Positions 15,835-23,807 are shown, counted from the first letter of the stretch. The stretch is DNA of 43,172 nt from Corynebacterium sp. zg-331 (GCF_014267345.1 NZ_JACMYD010000010.1:1-43172); one strand, 5' to 3'. Notes: generated by a model not told the origin, from the letters alone. Translations and numbers: made by a program.

Positions 15835-16738
15835 GAAGAACGACGACCTGCCCGAGGGCATGAGCCGCCGCCAAGCCAAGCTCGCTAAGCGCGCCGCCGA
15901 GCGCGCGGCCCTGGAAAAGGATCCCCGCCCGTACGGCGGTTTTGCTGCCGAGGCCGACCTGGTGGCCCTCCAGGAGTTCGTGCCGTCCGCCACCGCTGCG
16001 GTGGAGGTCAAGGGGGCCGTGCGCCCCATACGCCTGGTGACGGTACTGCCCGGTGCGGCCGCCGCCCTGGTGCGCGAGGAAAAGCACGGCGGCGAGGCCC
16101 TGGTGGCCCTCCAGGTGCAGGCGCGTTCCCACAACCCCGGGCGCGACCTCGCCTACGCCCTGAAGTGGGCGGCGCAGGCGGGGCCGGGGGAGACCCTGAT
16201 GTCCACGGCCGCCGACGGCACCCAGCCCGCCCTGGTCGACCTGCTCGACCCCGCCACCGCGCTGGACATCGAGGTGCATCAGGACTTCTCTTGGTGGGTT
16301 CCCGAATCCATGGCGGGCGACGCCACCACCGTGCGGGCCCTCCAAGCGGCCAACGACGCCATCGTGCCCTCCCACTGCGTGGACGCCGAGGTCCCCGGGG
16401 CCGCCTGGTGGGTGTACCCGGGTGGCGACAAGGCGCACATCCGCTGGGTGCGCACCGAGGACAACGAGGAGCGCCTGCTTGCGGCCCTGGCCCGCATCGC
16501 CGCCCGAGGCGAGCTGAACCTGGGCGAGGGTTCCCGCTTCGCCGGAACCTTCCGCACCCACGGGCTCGTGGTGCCCGTCTTCGACCTCGACCCCGCCCGC
16601 GCGCACGAGACCTACGCCCAGGACTTGGCGGCCCTGAACACGGCCATCGAGGCCGAGGTGGCCAACGAGGCTCCCCTCAACGCCGAGGAGCGCAAGCAGC
16701 TGCAAAACATCAAGTCCCGCCAGGTGACCATCCGGTAA
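15818..16738 (+). CDS. DUF5926-family protein
   Basis: A 306-residue conserved actinobacterial protein. The signature start is basic (MAKKNKKNDDLPEGMSRRQA then KLAKRAAERAALEKDPRPYG), followed by LVALQEFVPSATA; the rest is soluble and rich in acidic residues, with no membrane segment. This matches DUF5926 as I recall it; no function is known. The start is ATG 15818, where TATCTT ends 7 nt upstream, so the gene may have its own leaderless promoter inside the end of the phosphodiesterase gene. It overlaps that gene by 17 nt in a different frame. Confidence 0.85.
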   Translation: MAKKNKKNDDLPEGMSRRQAKLAKRAAERAALEKDPRPYGGFAAEADLVALQEFVPSATAAVEVKGAVRPIRLVTVLPGAAAALVREEKHGGEALVALQVQARSHNPGRDLAYALKWAAQAGPGETLMSTAADGTQPALVDLLDPATALDIEVHQDFSWWVPESMAGDATTVRALQAANDAIVPSHCVDAEVPGAAWWVYPGGDKAHIRWVRTEDNEERLLAALARIAARGELNLGEGSRFAGTFRTHGLVVPVFDLDPARAHETYAQDLAALNTAIEAEVANEAPLNAEERKQLQNIKSRQVTIR

Positions 16739-16769
16739 CGGGCCGAATGGCAAGGAGGAGCTAAGAGCG

Positions 16770-17045
16770 GTGCGATGGAACAAAGAGACGGCGCGGGATG
16801 GCAGCATCATCCTTAGCTGTGTTTTGTCCTCGCCCTCGGGGGAACCGTGGCGGGGGCGATCAATAACGTCTATGTGGCCCGCCAATTCGCCCGCAGCCTC
16901 GGCGACGGCGGCGTGGAGGTGGCCGCCAAGCTGGAGCGGGCCTGGGAGTTTATCCAGGCGGCCGGGTATTGCGCCCGTGGGCGCGATGGCGTTTGCGGCG
17001 CTGGCGATGGCGCTGAGCCGGGGGCTGCGGGACTTAGGGCGATAG
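16770..17045 (+). pseudogene. Small two-helix membrane protein with two compensating frameshifts
   Basis: An open frame of 91 codons runs from GTG 16770 (AAGGAGGAG upstream) to 17045, but its middle third does not look like protein (Ser/Trp/Pro-rich). A neighbouring frame over the same stretch does: FVLALGGTVAGAINNVY, then ARQFARSLGDGGVEVAAKLE and RAWEFIQAAG. The C-terminal part of the first frame, IAPVGAMAFAALAMALSRG, is again membrane-like. The simplest reading is an original protein of about 92 residues with two transmembrane helices, hit by loss of a base near 16823 (T tract) and gain of a base near 16966 (G tract). No family is recognised. Confidence 0.5.
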
Positions 17046-17078
17046 ACGGGGTTTTGTGTGCTGAAAAGCGCGCCGGGG

Positions 17079-17104
17079 CTGTGGAATAAGGAGGTTATCC
17101 ACAG
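17079..17104 (+). promoter_or_regulatory. Inverted repeat enclosing a near-perfect Shine-Dalgarno; DnaA-box-like sequence
   Basis: CTGTGGA (17079-17085) and TCCACAG (17098-17104) form a 7-bp stem whose loop holds AAGGAGG (17088-17094). AAGGAGGTTATCC is complementary to the 16S rRNA 3' end with one mismatch. The same stretch contains TTATCCACA (17095-17103), a perfect DnaA-box sequence. The next ATG is at 17113, 18 nt from the Shine-Dalgarno core, longer than usual. Confidence 0.35.
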
Positions 17105-17112
17105 GGGCGGTC

Positions 17113-17499
17113 ATGCCGGAGGTACGTCGGCGGCTGGGGCGGGGCACGGTGGTGGGCATGGGTGTTGCGCTGTGGTTATGTCGGGTGGATTGGGACGTGG
17201 TGATTCGTCTCTTGCAGGTGTTCATTGCCGGGGCGGTCCTGGTGATCGCGCAGCGGGGACTACGGAATACGACGCGGAGCCTGGTTCAGAAAACCGAGAG
17301 TGATAACCGCACCGAGTGGTGGAAACGGTACACCTGGGCGATGGAAAAGGTATATGATCGGCGGGAAGAGGTGACGGTTATGGGGTGGGATGCGATAAAT
17401 GTCCTCAGCCGGAGTTCCCTGGCCACGCAGACCGAGGTGGAAATCATTAATTGCCTCGTTATGCGGCGCTTTAGCCGCGCAGAACCTGAGGAAGGATGA
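17113..17499 (+). CDS. Small membrane protein, first gene of a three-gene cassette
   Basis: 128 residues of unknown function. Two hydrophobic segments near the N-terminus (VVGMGVALWLC and VVIRLLQVFIAGAVLVIAQRG) are followed by a soluble helical domain, TEWWKRYTWAMEKVYDRREE through SSLATQTEVEIINCLVMRR. This layout is common in small actinobacterial proteins encoded beside the two following genes. A strong Shine-Dalgarno-like AAGGAGGTTA lies upstream within a hairpin. The gene is 6 nt from the next one. It may form an operon with the next two genes. Confidence 0.65.
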   Translation: MPEVRRRLGRGTVVGMGVALWLCRVDWDVVIRLLQVFIAGAVLVIAQRGLRNTTRSLVQKTESDNRTEWWKRYTWAMEKVYDRREEVTVMGWDAINVLSRSSLATQTEVEIINCLVMRRFSRAEPEEG

Positions 17500-17505
17500 A
17501 AACCG

Positions 17506-17733
17506 ATGTCTGAATCTTACTTTTGGGAAGGAGAGACCCCGCTCGTGGCGGCGGCCAGGGCACGGGCCACCATTACGGTTCGGCACCGCCTGGGGAAGTT
17601 CCTGCCGCGTTGGTATTACGAGATGGCTGGGCAGCCCGTGCCGTCAGAGGTGATAGAGGCGGAGGAGAAAGGTATTCTCGTGGAGGAGATAGACGCCGTC
17701 CCCCCGCAGCCAAAGCTCATAGACTGGATCTGA
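17506..17733 (+). CDS. Small hypothetical protein, second gene of the cassette
   Basis: 75 residues, soluble. It reads ARARATITVRHRLGKFLPRW then YYEMAGQPVP and an acidic C-terminal half. The motif of a positively charged strand followed by LGK-x-x-P-x-W occurs in small actinobacterial proteins, but I know no function. GAGGAAGGA precedes the ATG at 17506. The stop codon overlaps the next start (TGATG), so translation of the third gene is probably coupled to this one. Confidence 0.65.
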   Translation: MSESYFWEGETPLVAAARARATITVRHRLGKFLPRWYYEMAGQPVPSEVIEAEEKGILVEEIDAVPPQPKLIDWI

Positions 17734-17987
17734 TGATGGGCGTGGTGGCAAATCTGGAGATGAACGGCCACAACCCATTGCTGCCCATGACGTACAACCT
17801 TGTGTGGAGCGGGCTGCTGCTGATCTCGTTGATAGTCACGGTCGTGCTCGTGGTGGACATCATCAGGCTGCCAGCCACCGTGGCTGAGACCGTGGTCTTG
17901 ATTCTGCTGGTGCTGTTAGCCCCGGTGGTGGGGTGGGCAATCTATCTCGTGCTGCGGCCTAGGATCACGGTGCGGCGGAAAGGCTAG
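17733..17987 (+). CDS. PLDc_N-like small membrane protein, third gene of the cassette
   Basis: 84 residues with two transmembrane helices (LLLISLIVTVVLVVDIIRL and VVLILLVLLAPVVGWAIYLV) and a basic tail. The layout resembles the phospholipase-D-nuclease N-terminal (PLDc_N) family of membrane hairpins found alone in many actinobacteria. Tandem ATG codons at 17733 and 17736; the first overlaps the TGA of the preceding gene. Function unknown. Confidence 0.7.
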   Translation: MMGVVANLEMNGHNPLLPMTYNLVWSGLLLISLIVTVVLVVDIIRLPATVAETVVLILLVLLAPVVGWAIYLVLRPRITVRRKG

Positions 17988-18043
17988 CTGACGGGGAGCA
18001 TTGAAGTGTCCTGGAGGCCGTGGCCCGCTGAAGGTGGATGGGA

Positions 18044-18388
18044 TCAGGGCGCGAAGAATTGCCCCTGGAGGCTCCCCGTGAGTTCCGGCCCCTCTGGATA
18101 CTCCCCTGCGAGAATGATGAGGCCGGGGTATTCCATGCCTAGGAAGTTTTTCCGTGGCTGGGGGAGAATGAGGGCGGAGCGCCGTCCCTGGGCGTGGGTC
18201 AGCCGCCAGTCGTTGGCCTCGATCACGGAGGTGGCTCCTTCTAGGGCGAAAGATTCCCGCCGGTAGTGTTTCTCCCCATCGAAGAGTTCCTCCGTCCAGA
18301 AGAATACGTAGTAGGTGGGGTTGGTTTCCTCCGGTGGGTAGACGTTGTGGTGGATGATAATTTTTCTATATTCATTAGATATGGACAC
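18044..18388 (-). CDS. Hypothetical protein
   Basis: 114 residues, soluble, rich in aromatic residues (YYVFFWTEELFDGEKHYRRE then SFALEGATSVIEANDWRLTH). I do not recognise a family. The start is GTG 18388, with GGAAGG very close upstream, inside the end of the upstream secreted-protein pseudogene (14-nt overlap), so both were probably one operon. Codon use and GC are lower than in flanking housekeeping genes. Confidence 0.55.
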   Translation of the reverse strand: MSISNEYRKIIIHHNVYPPEETNPTYYVFFWTEELFDGEKHYRRESFALEGATSVIEANDWRLTHAQGRRSALILPQPRKNFLGMEYPGLIILAGEYPEGPELTGSLQGQFFAP

Positions 18389-18970
18389 ATCCTTCCGGTT
18401 GTATTATTTCTTGCATGTATAAAGTACGTTCCTTTATCTCTACCTGCTGGATTGTTCGCGGGGACCATCCTGGAGGTCCCAGCATGAAAACTTTTGCTCC
18501 AGCAACGTAGGTGTGTTCCTTTCCGTCGCATGGCATAGCTGCATTGGCGCGCCAGCGGGCGCTAGCATTCTTTTGCACGAAGCCTGATGATGAAGAGACG
18601 CCATCGTCACGGCGTAGTATAACGGTTCCTGCTATGGCGGTGATTGGTGCATCACAACTGAGGGTGGCTTGCACATTGACTGTTCCGGGGACATGGCTTG
18701 AAGAGTGGGGGAGATTCAATCTCCATCGCAGTTCACCGTTCCTGTGTTCATGGCTTTTAATATTCCGGGAGGTGTGAATCTTTGCCCGAGAGATTCACTT
18801 TTATTTCTGGGCCGAGTAGTGATCCGAAGATCTTGAAGGGGTCAACTTCTCCTATGAGGGGGATGTTGATGGTAGAGGAAAGTTCGTTATGCCTGCGAAG
18901 GGACGGAGCTTCCGGTGACGATGATGGTGAGTGAGCTGAGTAGAGCGGGTATCGCTCGGGGTATTCGCAT
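18375..18970 (-). pseudogene. Secreted protein, broken by several frameshifts
   Basis: An ATG at 18970 with AAGGAAG upstream opens a clear signal peptide (IPALLSSLTIIVTGSSVPSQA ends its hydrophobic part) that stops at a TAA after 27 codons. The next stretch continues in a second frame (STINIPLIGEVDPFKIFGSL), and the C-terminal 110 residues in a third (SSHVPGTVNVQATLSCDAPI, then WRANAAMPCDGKEHTYVAG, two Cys). Concatenated, this is a secreted protein of about 195 residues with at least two indels. I know no function. Single-base sequence errors are an alternative explanation. Confidence 0.55.
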
Positions 18971-19290
18971 GAGATCTTCCTTCGGTGAGGTGCTGTACTG
19001 GTAGAAAGGTATCACCTAGGAAGTCTTTGTGCCTAGAGTGTATATTATGGTATATCACTTTTCGGTTCGATATTTTTCCTTCGGAACCCTGCGATTGTTC
19101 GTGTGGTGTGCTATAGGCGACCTTCAATGCTCCTTTTATGCTGGCTCCCTGGAGCCTGCCCCAGTACCTTCCTCCACCTGGGGGTTCCAACTCCACCTCT
19201 GTTGGGCTGGGTGCTCTACCTGTTGTGGCTGCGCCCCGCCTCGGTGGAGGGAACAAGGGGGTGCCGGAACTGAGCTGGAGAGTCTCGGTC
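18971..19290. other. Intergenic stretch between lcpB and the secreted-protein pseudogene
   Basis: No supported gene. On the minus strand it holds the upstream region of the pseudogene at 18970, including TAATAT near 19045 as a possible -10, and the 3' flank of lcpB. Open frames on both strands here have no ribosome binding site and protein-like composition is absent. Confidence 0.4.
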
Positions 19291-20577
19291 CTACCGCAGT
19301 GAGGCCCATAGTTCTTCGGCGGCGGCATCGTCCCAGAGCACCACGTTTCCCACGTCGTAATCGGCAAAGCCTGCGTAGGGTACCGTGACCGTTTTGACCC
19401 CGGAGCGCATGGCCAGGGCCAGCCGGGCGAGGTTCCACACGTGGTCGGAGGAGCCGACGATAAAGGAGGAGGCAGTATCGGAGATCAGAGGGATCATGCG
19501 GAACGGGTTGATCAGCGTGCCCGCGCTGGTGGTTTGTTTGAGCAGCGCGGCGAAGAACTCGCGCTGGCGCTGCACGCGGTCCAAGTCGCCGCCTGCGGTG
19601 GCGCGGGTGCGCACGTAGCCCAGTGCAGTGGGGCCATCGACTTTGTGGCAGCCCGCCTGGATGGAAAGTTGTGCGAGGGGGTCCTCGATCGGTTCTTCCG
19701 GGCATACCTCCACTCCGCCCACGGAGTCCACCACGTTGGCCAATCCGCCCATGCCGATCTCCGCGTAATGGTGAATGCGCAGCCCGGTGGCCTGCTCTAC
19801 CGTCTCGGTCAGTAGCTGCGGCCCGCCGTAGGTAAAGGCCGCGTTGAGCTTGTCCATGCTGTAGCCGGGCACCGCCACGTAGGAATCGCGGGGTAAGGAG
19901 ACCAGGGTGGCCTTGCCGCCCCTGGGAATGTGCAGCAGCATGACGGTGTCGGTGCGGCCCACGCCGATGTCCCCGCCGGTGCCCAGGCGCGCCACGTCCT
20001 CCTCGGAGAGCCCCTGGCGGGAATCGGACCCCACGAGCAGCCAATTGGTGCCGGAGGTCTTGGCCACCTGGTGTTCGGGCAGGGCCTCCACGCGGGTGAG
20101 CTTGGTATCCGCCCAGAGGGTGAGCACGATGCTGAATACCAGGATGATGGCCAGCGGCCAGCCCACGCACCCCAGGCACCCGAAGGAGGGGAGGGCGAGC
20201 CTTTTTGCTCCTTTGTCTCCTCGTACCGCCGCCTGCGGCACACGGGGTGCGCGCCGGGGCGGGCGTTGCTGCACTCGGGCCGGTTCGGGCCCGGCGGGTG
20301 GCGCGTACTGCCGGGTGTATCGGGGGCCTTCCGGATAGGCGCCGCGCGGTGGCGGTGCCTGCTGGGTGCGCGGGGGGTACTGCCGTGGATACTCCTGGCG
20401 TGGGGTCTCGCGGCGCGGTTGCTGGTGAGGGGCCGATGAGGAGCGCCGCCGTACGGGGCGGCCGTAGCGGTCGGTCAGCGGGGTGCCGTCGGCACGCAGC
20501 ACGTACTCGCCGCGCGGATCGTGACGCTGCTGGGCCCCGCGATTCCGGCGATGTTCCTCATAACCCCTGGAATCCAT
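19291..20577 (-). CDS. lcpB: LytR-CpsA-Psr (LCP) family cell-wall ligase
   Basis: 428 residues: a cytoplasmic, Pro/Arg/Gln-rich N-terminus of about 125 residues (PRRETPRQEYPRQYPPR), one transmembrane helix (GWPLAIILVFSIVLTLW), then an extracellular LCP domain with LLVGSDSRQG, GRTDTVMLLHIPR, TLVSLPRDSYV and the conserved Arg-rich ALGYVRTRATAGGDLDRVQR. LCP enzymes transfer lipid-linked glycopolymers; in corynebacteria they attach arabinogalactan to peptidoglycan. No LytR_C domain follows, as in C. glutamicum LcpB (cg3210), whose position near pheA matches. TAGTGT ends 7 nt before the ATG, a leaderless pattern. It is intact in a region of decayed genes. Confidence 0.88.
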   Translation of the reverse strand: MDSRGYEEHRRNRGAQQRHDPRGEYVLRADGTPLTDRYGRPVRRRSSSAPHQQPRRETPRQEYPRQYPPRTQQAPPPRGAYPEGPRYTRQYAPPAGPEPARVQQRPPRRAPRVPQAAVRGDKGAKRLALPSFGCLGCVGWPLAIILVFSIVLTLWADTKLTRVEALPEHQVAKTSGTNWLLVGSDSRQGLSEEDVARLGTGGDIGVGRTDTVMLLHIPRGGKATLVSLPRDSYVAVPGYSMDKLNAAFTYGGPQLLTETVEQATGLRIHHYAEIGMGGLANVVDSVGGVEVCPEEPIEDPLAQLSIQAGCHKVDGPTALGYVRTRATAGGDLDRVQRQREFFAALLKQTTSAGTLINPFRMIPLISDTASSFIVGSSDHVWNLARLALAMRSGVKTVTVPYAGFADYDVGNVVLWDDAAAEELWASLR

Positions 20578-20739
20578 GCGTACAACACTAGATCACCCGA
20601 GGCTTCCACCAAGGGCAGAGTAGCCCAGGAAGGGCAGGGCGTCGATGAAGAAATGCGCCGCCACCAGCGGCTATACCTGGTCGGTGCGGCTGATCCGGTT
20701 TCGTGTCCTAGATGGAAAATTGGTTGGAGCGTGTAACCA

Positions 20740-21720
20740 TGAAGGCCGTCAGCTACCCATTGTCAGTTTGTCGATGACCACTGGTTCCCCAAAGCACCGC
20801 TGGCCGACAACAGCAAGTGGGGCCCTACCACCGCACCTTAGGGATGTCTTACATCGAAGCCAATCCCACGTGCAGGTGGTCTTTGATCATCACCGATCAC
20901 GACGAAGGAAGCGCCGACGAGATACCCGGCCTGCTTGACCTGCCTCAACCATCCTGGATAGCCTTCAACTCGCATACTCGTGGCGAGCACATTGTTTACG
21001 TCTTCGGTACCCCGGTATGTCTGATCAACGCCGCCCGGTGACCTGCTCGCCTGCATTGAGACCGGGCTGACCAAGGCTCTCGGTGGGGACCCTAGGTTTT
21101 GCCGGGAGGATCACCAAACCCCTGCTACACCGATCATCTACCCCTATGGGGTGAGATCACTGCCGTCTACGGGCTAAAGACCTCGCCCGTGCTCTCTCCG
21201 CCTAAGAATTGCGTCCAGCCTATGACAACCGCAAAGCCACCCGTATCTCTGGAGCTGGACGCAACGTCGATTTATTTAATTACCTGCGCCAATGGGCTTA
21301 CCCTAGACGCGGTTGTTATGGCATTGGAGCCGCCAACCAGGAAGAATGGGAAGCCGTCTGCCTAGAATGGGCTATACTGCGCGATGAAGATCATATCGGC
21401 AATGAATATGCCCGCGGCTTCCTCGGCGCGGCGGAAGTTGTTTACCTGGCACGGTCAGCGAGCAGGTGGGCATGGTGCAACATTGCTCCTATTCCCTCCG
21501 ACGTATGGCTAAGCCAATGCCAAGCATAACGCGGAAGAAAAGGCGGAGACCGTTCCGGAAAAGTACGCCGCGCTCAAATAGAAGCACTCTTCGAGGTGGT
21601 CAGCAATGCCCACGAAGCCCCCGTTGCGGCTCGGGAAACGCACACCAGATCTTACTGCCCGCCAAGCCGTCTTATTAGTCGGACGCTCCCCACGAACTAT
21701 CCGCCGATGGACTAGCGAAC
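20740..21720 (+). pseudogene. rep: Plasmid replication initiator (Rep), degraded
   Basis: Pieces of one theta-plasmid Rep protein occur in order in different frames: VDDHWFPKAPLADNSKWGP, then MSYIEANPTCRWSLIITDHD and LPQPSWIAFNSHTRGEHIVY with TPVCLINAAR, then LLACIETGLTKALGGDPRF, RKATRISGAGRNVDLFNYLR, and a C-terminal DRSGKVRRAQIEALFEVV. This is the replicase-type Rep of corynebacterial and mycobacterial plasmids (pAL5000-like superfamily). At least four frameshifts plus an internal stop make it non-functional. It is followed by an overlapping repB-like gene, the normal plasmid order. It indicates an integrated and decayed plasmid. Confidence 0.75.
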
Positions 21721-21867
21721 CCAGAGAAGATTACCTAGCACGCGTAGAAGTAACGTCGTCAAAAAGCCCGTGAACTCCGTGCCACCAGCATGACCTTCCA
21801 AGACATCGCACACCAATTAGAGTACTCGATAGTCACAGCGCATAGATATGCTGCCAAAATAAAATAA
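21606..21867 (+). pseudogene. RepB-like helix-turn-helix replication protein, frameshifted
   Basis: ATG 21606 begins PLRLGKRTPDLTARQAVLLV then GRSPRTIRRWTSEPREDYLA, after which the frame breaks; the next frame gives RQKARELRATSMTFQDIAHQ and LEYSIVTAHRYAAKIK before a TAA at 21867. This is the small helix-turn-helix protein encoded immediately after, and overlapping, rep in corynebacterial plasmids. One indel near 21756 separates the halves. Confidence 0.7.
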
Positions 21868-22106
21868 CACCGTTAGTCGGTAAACTCCAGGTTCAGCGCA
21901 CTTCTTCGCTCTTATTTCTCAGAACCATGAGGAGCGTCTGGTAATTTTATAGGAGTAGGTGAAAGAAACTGCTCTAACTCGCGGTGCTCCGGCCTAGCGC
22001 CAAGCACCGGGGAGTTGTTTCACTCGCCGCCCGTCCGGCGCGCGTGCAACCTGTCTTGCTCGACTAGCGCGACCTGTTACACTGGCATCTAGATTGTTTA
22101 AGTGAT

Positions 22107-22151
22107 AAGAAGGTCCTCCTGCACACGGTCGGTGTGTGGGAGGACCTTCTT
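22107..22151 (+). terminator. Long hairpin, terminator-like
   Basis: A 13-bp outer stem (22107-22119 with 22139-22151) continues into a CACAC/GTGTG inner stem after a two-base bulge, with loop GGTCGGT. The outer stem ends in AAGAAGG/CCTTCTT, giving a modest T-rich tail (CTTCTTCTAT) on the plus strand. It may be the terminator of the former plasmid or of a lost gene. Confidence 0.55.
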
Positions 22152-22214
22152 CTATCGGCGTGTCCCACAGAGAAAAGCACTGTCTCAATAGCACCGAAGC
22201 GACGGTGATGGTGA

Positions 22215-22440
22215 CGTGAACTCCTATTTCCCTGCGGAGCCTAGAATTTTCCGCGATGATGTTTTCTTTTGCACGCACACCGCAGTGGTGGCGGGCCTGC
22301 GTATCCATTGACGTACGCTGTACCAGAAGACCTCTAGTTTCGGAACAGCTTCTGAACATGCCCTCTGTTGAGAGACGATCTTCCGCCAACAAAACCACGA
22401 AGTCTGTGGCATCCTAGACAAATCCATTTGGCATTGTTGA
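22215..22440 (-). mobile_element. Degraded IS3-type transposase OrfA fragment
   Basis: On the minus strand two overlapping frames together give an IS3-type OrfA helix-turn-helix and leucine-zipper start: VLLAEDRLSTEGM, then PKLEVFWYSVRQWIRR (the recognition-helix pattern of LGVSxxTVRxWIRQ), then AENSRLRREIG in the first frame. At least two frameshifts and no OrfB make it inactive. Assignment rests on this pattern only. Confidence 0.45.
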
Positions 22441-22481
22441 GATTTGTACGTCTAATCGCGCGGGAAAATTATGGCACCTAA

Positions 22482-22660
22482 TTACCTTGACCGATTAGAA
22501 TTATTCCAGTACCTAGCAATGGATACTAAAGTCGATATGACAATGGCCACCACGCCAGCCATCCCTCCAGCATTCCAGCTGATTAAGTCAAAGTAAACTA
22601 AGAGGGAATAAGCAAAAATCCTAAAGCTGCAGATGTAAAAATCCTAGCGCACACGCCCAT
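22482..22660 (-). pseudogene. Possible small membrane protein, one frameshift
   Basis: ATG 22660 gives MGVCARIFTSAALGFLLIPS and then a stop; the adjacent frame continues as a hydrophobic segment, VYFDLISWNAGGMAGVVAIV followed by ISTLVSIARYWNN, to a TAA at 22482. Joined by one indel near 22600 this would be a two-helix protein of about 58 residues. No family recognised and no clear Shine-Dalgarno. Confidence 0.3.
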
Positions 22661-22745
22661 GTCACACCATCCGTCGAAGCTAGAGTCTGTTCTGCTATCG
22701 GCGTGTCGCACACTATTTGACTACAATACGTTTCATGCCCAGTTC

Positions 22746-22979
22746 TCACTCTCCAGCACCCTCTGGGTAAACAAGCCACTGGAATAGATAAACAAAAATA
22801 ATAAGAGGTGCCGCGATGAAAGGGGACCCTACATATAAATACCTAACAGTATCATCTTTCATCCCGTAATGCTCTGCAACACCAGCACACACTCCACCTA
22901 CTATCGCCCGATCCTTCAATCGGTAGAATTTATTTCTTGGAGAAGAGTCCAGGCTGCTAAACGTCTGCCCCTTATCCAT
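22746..22979 (-). CDS. PspC-domain membrane protein
   Basis: 77 residues with the PspC (phage-shock protein C) signature FYRLKDRAIVGGVCAGVAEH, then YGMKDDTVRYLYV and one hydrophobic segment, FIAAPLIIFVYLFQWLVYP. PspC proteins are small envelope-stress membrane proteins. The ATG at 22979 overlaps the stop of the preceding reading frame by one base (TAATG), with GGAGGAAA about 11 nt upstream inside it, so translation was coupled to that gene, which is now frameshifted. Loss of coupling could lower its expression (inference). Confidence 0.8.
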   Translation of the reverse strand: MDKGQTFSSLDSSPRNKFYRLKDRAIVGGVCAGVAEHYGMKDDTVRYLYVGSPFIAAPLIIFVYLFQWLVYPEGAGE

Positions 22980-23773
22980 TACTTGCAATTTCCTCCGGTA
23001 TACTGGAATGTGGACACTGGTCCATTCCATCCGGGCCCACTAGCTGGTTCAACAACTATTCCAAGGCATGCACCATTTCTATGGGCCCGAATTGCGTCAT
23101 AAGATATCTTGCCTGCAGCTCCCAAAATAGCTATTCCAATAGGGCCTGAAACACCGAGAGCTGCAAGCCAGGGGATTGCGGCTAAAGCCCCCGCTCCAGT
23201 TACACGGGTTTCTTCTTTACTCAATCGAACGGTAGTTTTGGACCGACCCCAATCTACCTGGGGATCGGCGACAATCGGGAAAGCAGTATTCGAATCATGC
23301 GAAACCGTCTGGGTGAGGACGTCACCCTCAATGAATATGCCTGTTTCTACCGGATCACCGTTTGTATCAAATGCCCACGGAATTCAAAAGTCGCAACCAG
23401 TTCCTCTCCGTCAAAAATCGCAAAACCGCCATCGTTAAATGGAGTTATTTCCGCCCCTTCAGGGAGATCGATTGGAAATTCATACGAAGTAGGTGCATTT
23501 TCATTTTCGATATGTATTAGAGTCTGAATACCTTCTTCAGTATTGATATTTTCGAAACTATAGTCTCGAGACGGTGTAGATCTAAATCCGCTCGATGGAA
23601 GATCATTCCCATCGTCAGTGGTCCAACCAATAGAATATTCTTTTCTGTCAGGGGAAACACTACCTGTCCCCACATACTCCTCTTGCGCAGAAACCCCTGG
23701 GGCAGTGACGGTCAATGCCGCAGAAGTAGATATGACAAGCAATGTAGCAAGGATCTTTTTTAAACCTATGCAT
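22979..23773 (-). pseudogene. Secreted protein, two frameshifts (one in an A6 tract after the start codon)
   Basis: ATG 23773 with AAAGGAG upstream and a good promoter begins MHRFKK and then meets a run of six A (23756-23761). Five A would continue as ILATLLVISTSAALTVTAPG to VSAQEEY, a perfect signal peptide in the frame that is open to 23347. Near 23385 a second shift is needed to reach PWAFDTNGDPVETGIFIEGD, SNTAFPIVADPQVDWG and LSKEETRVTGAGAL, ending GPVSTFQYTGGNCK at 22979. The PWAxDxNG and ADPxxxWG features belong to a widespread family of secreted Gram-positive proteins ending in a Gly/Ala-rich hydrophobic segment. Intact length would be about 264 residues. Sequencing error is possible. 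Confidence 0.7.
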
Positions 23774-23807
23774 TGTACTCCTTTCGGAAAAATTCATATT
23801 CGTTTTT

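Larger units (their letters stand above)
21868..22745. other. Accessory stretch with IS and membrane-protein relics
   Basis: 878 bases with no intact gene, lower in GC than its surroundings. It contains a terminator-like hairpin (22107-22151), a degraded IS3-type OrfA (about 22215-22440, minus) and a frameshifted small membrane-protein frame (22482-22660, minus), all listed separately. From 21868 to 22100 I see nothing supportable. Confidence 0.5.

Noticed and set aside
15082..16134. Upstream extension of the HigB frame to 511 codons
   Set aside because: Only the last 135 codons resemble a toxin; the rest is antisense to the GDPD and DUF5926 genes.
17088..17100. Thirteen bases complementary to the 16S rRNA 3' end, possible rRNA fragment
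   Set aside because: Too short to be an rRNA relic; better explained as a very strong Shine-Dalgarno sequence.
19029..19388. A 119-codon plus-strand frame over the lcpB 3' flank
   Set aside because: No ribosome binding site, Cys/Pro/Arg-rich composition, and it runs into the antisense of lcpB.
22152..22707. A 13-bp direct repeat (CTATCGGCGTGTC) at 22152 and 22695
   Set aside because: No inverted partner, no target duplication and no transposase between the copies that would make them IS ends; may be chance or an older duplication.
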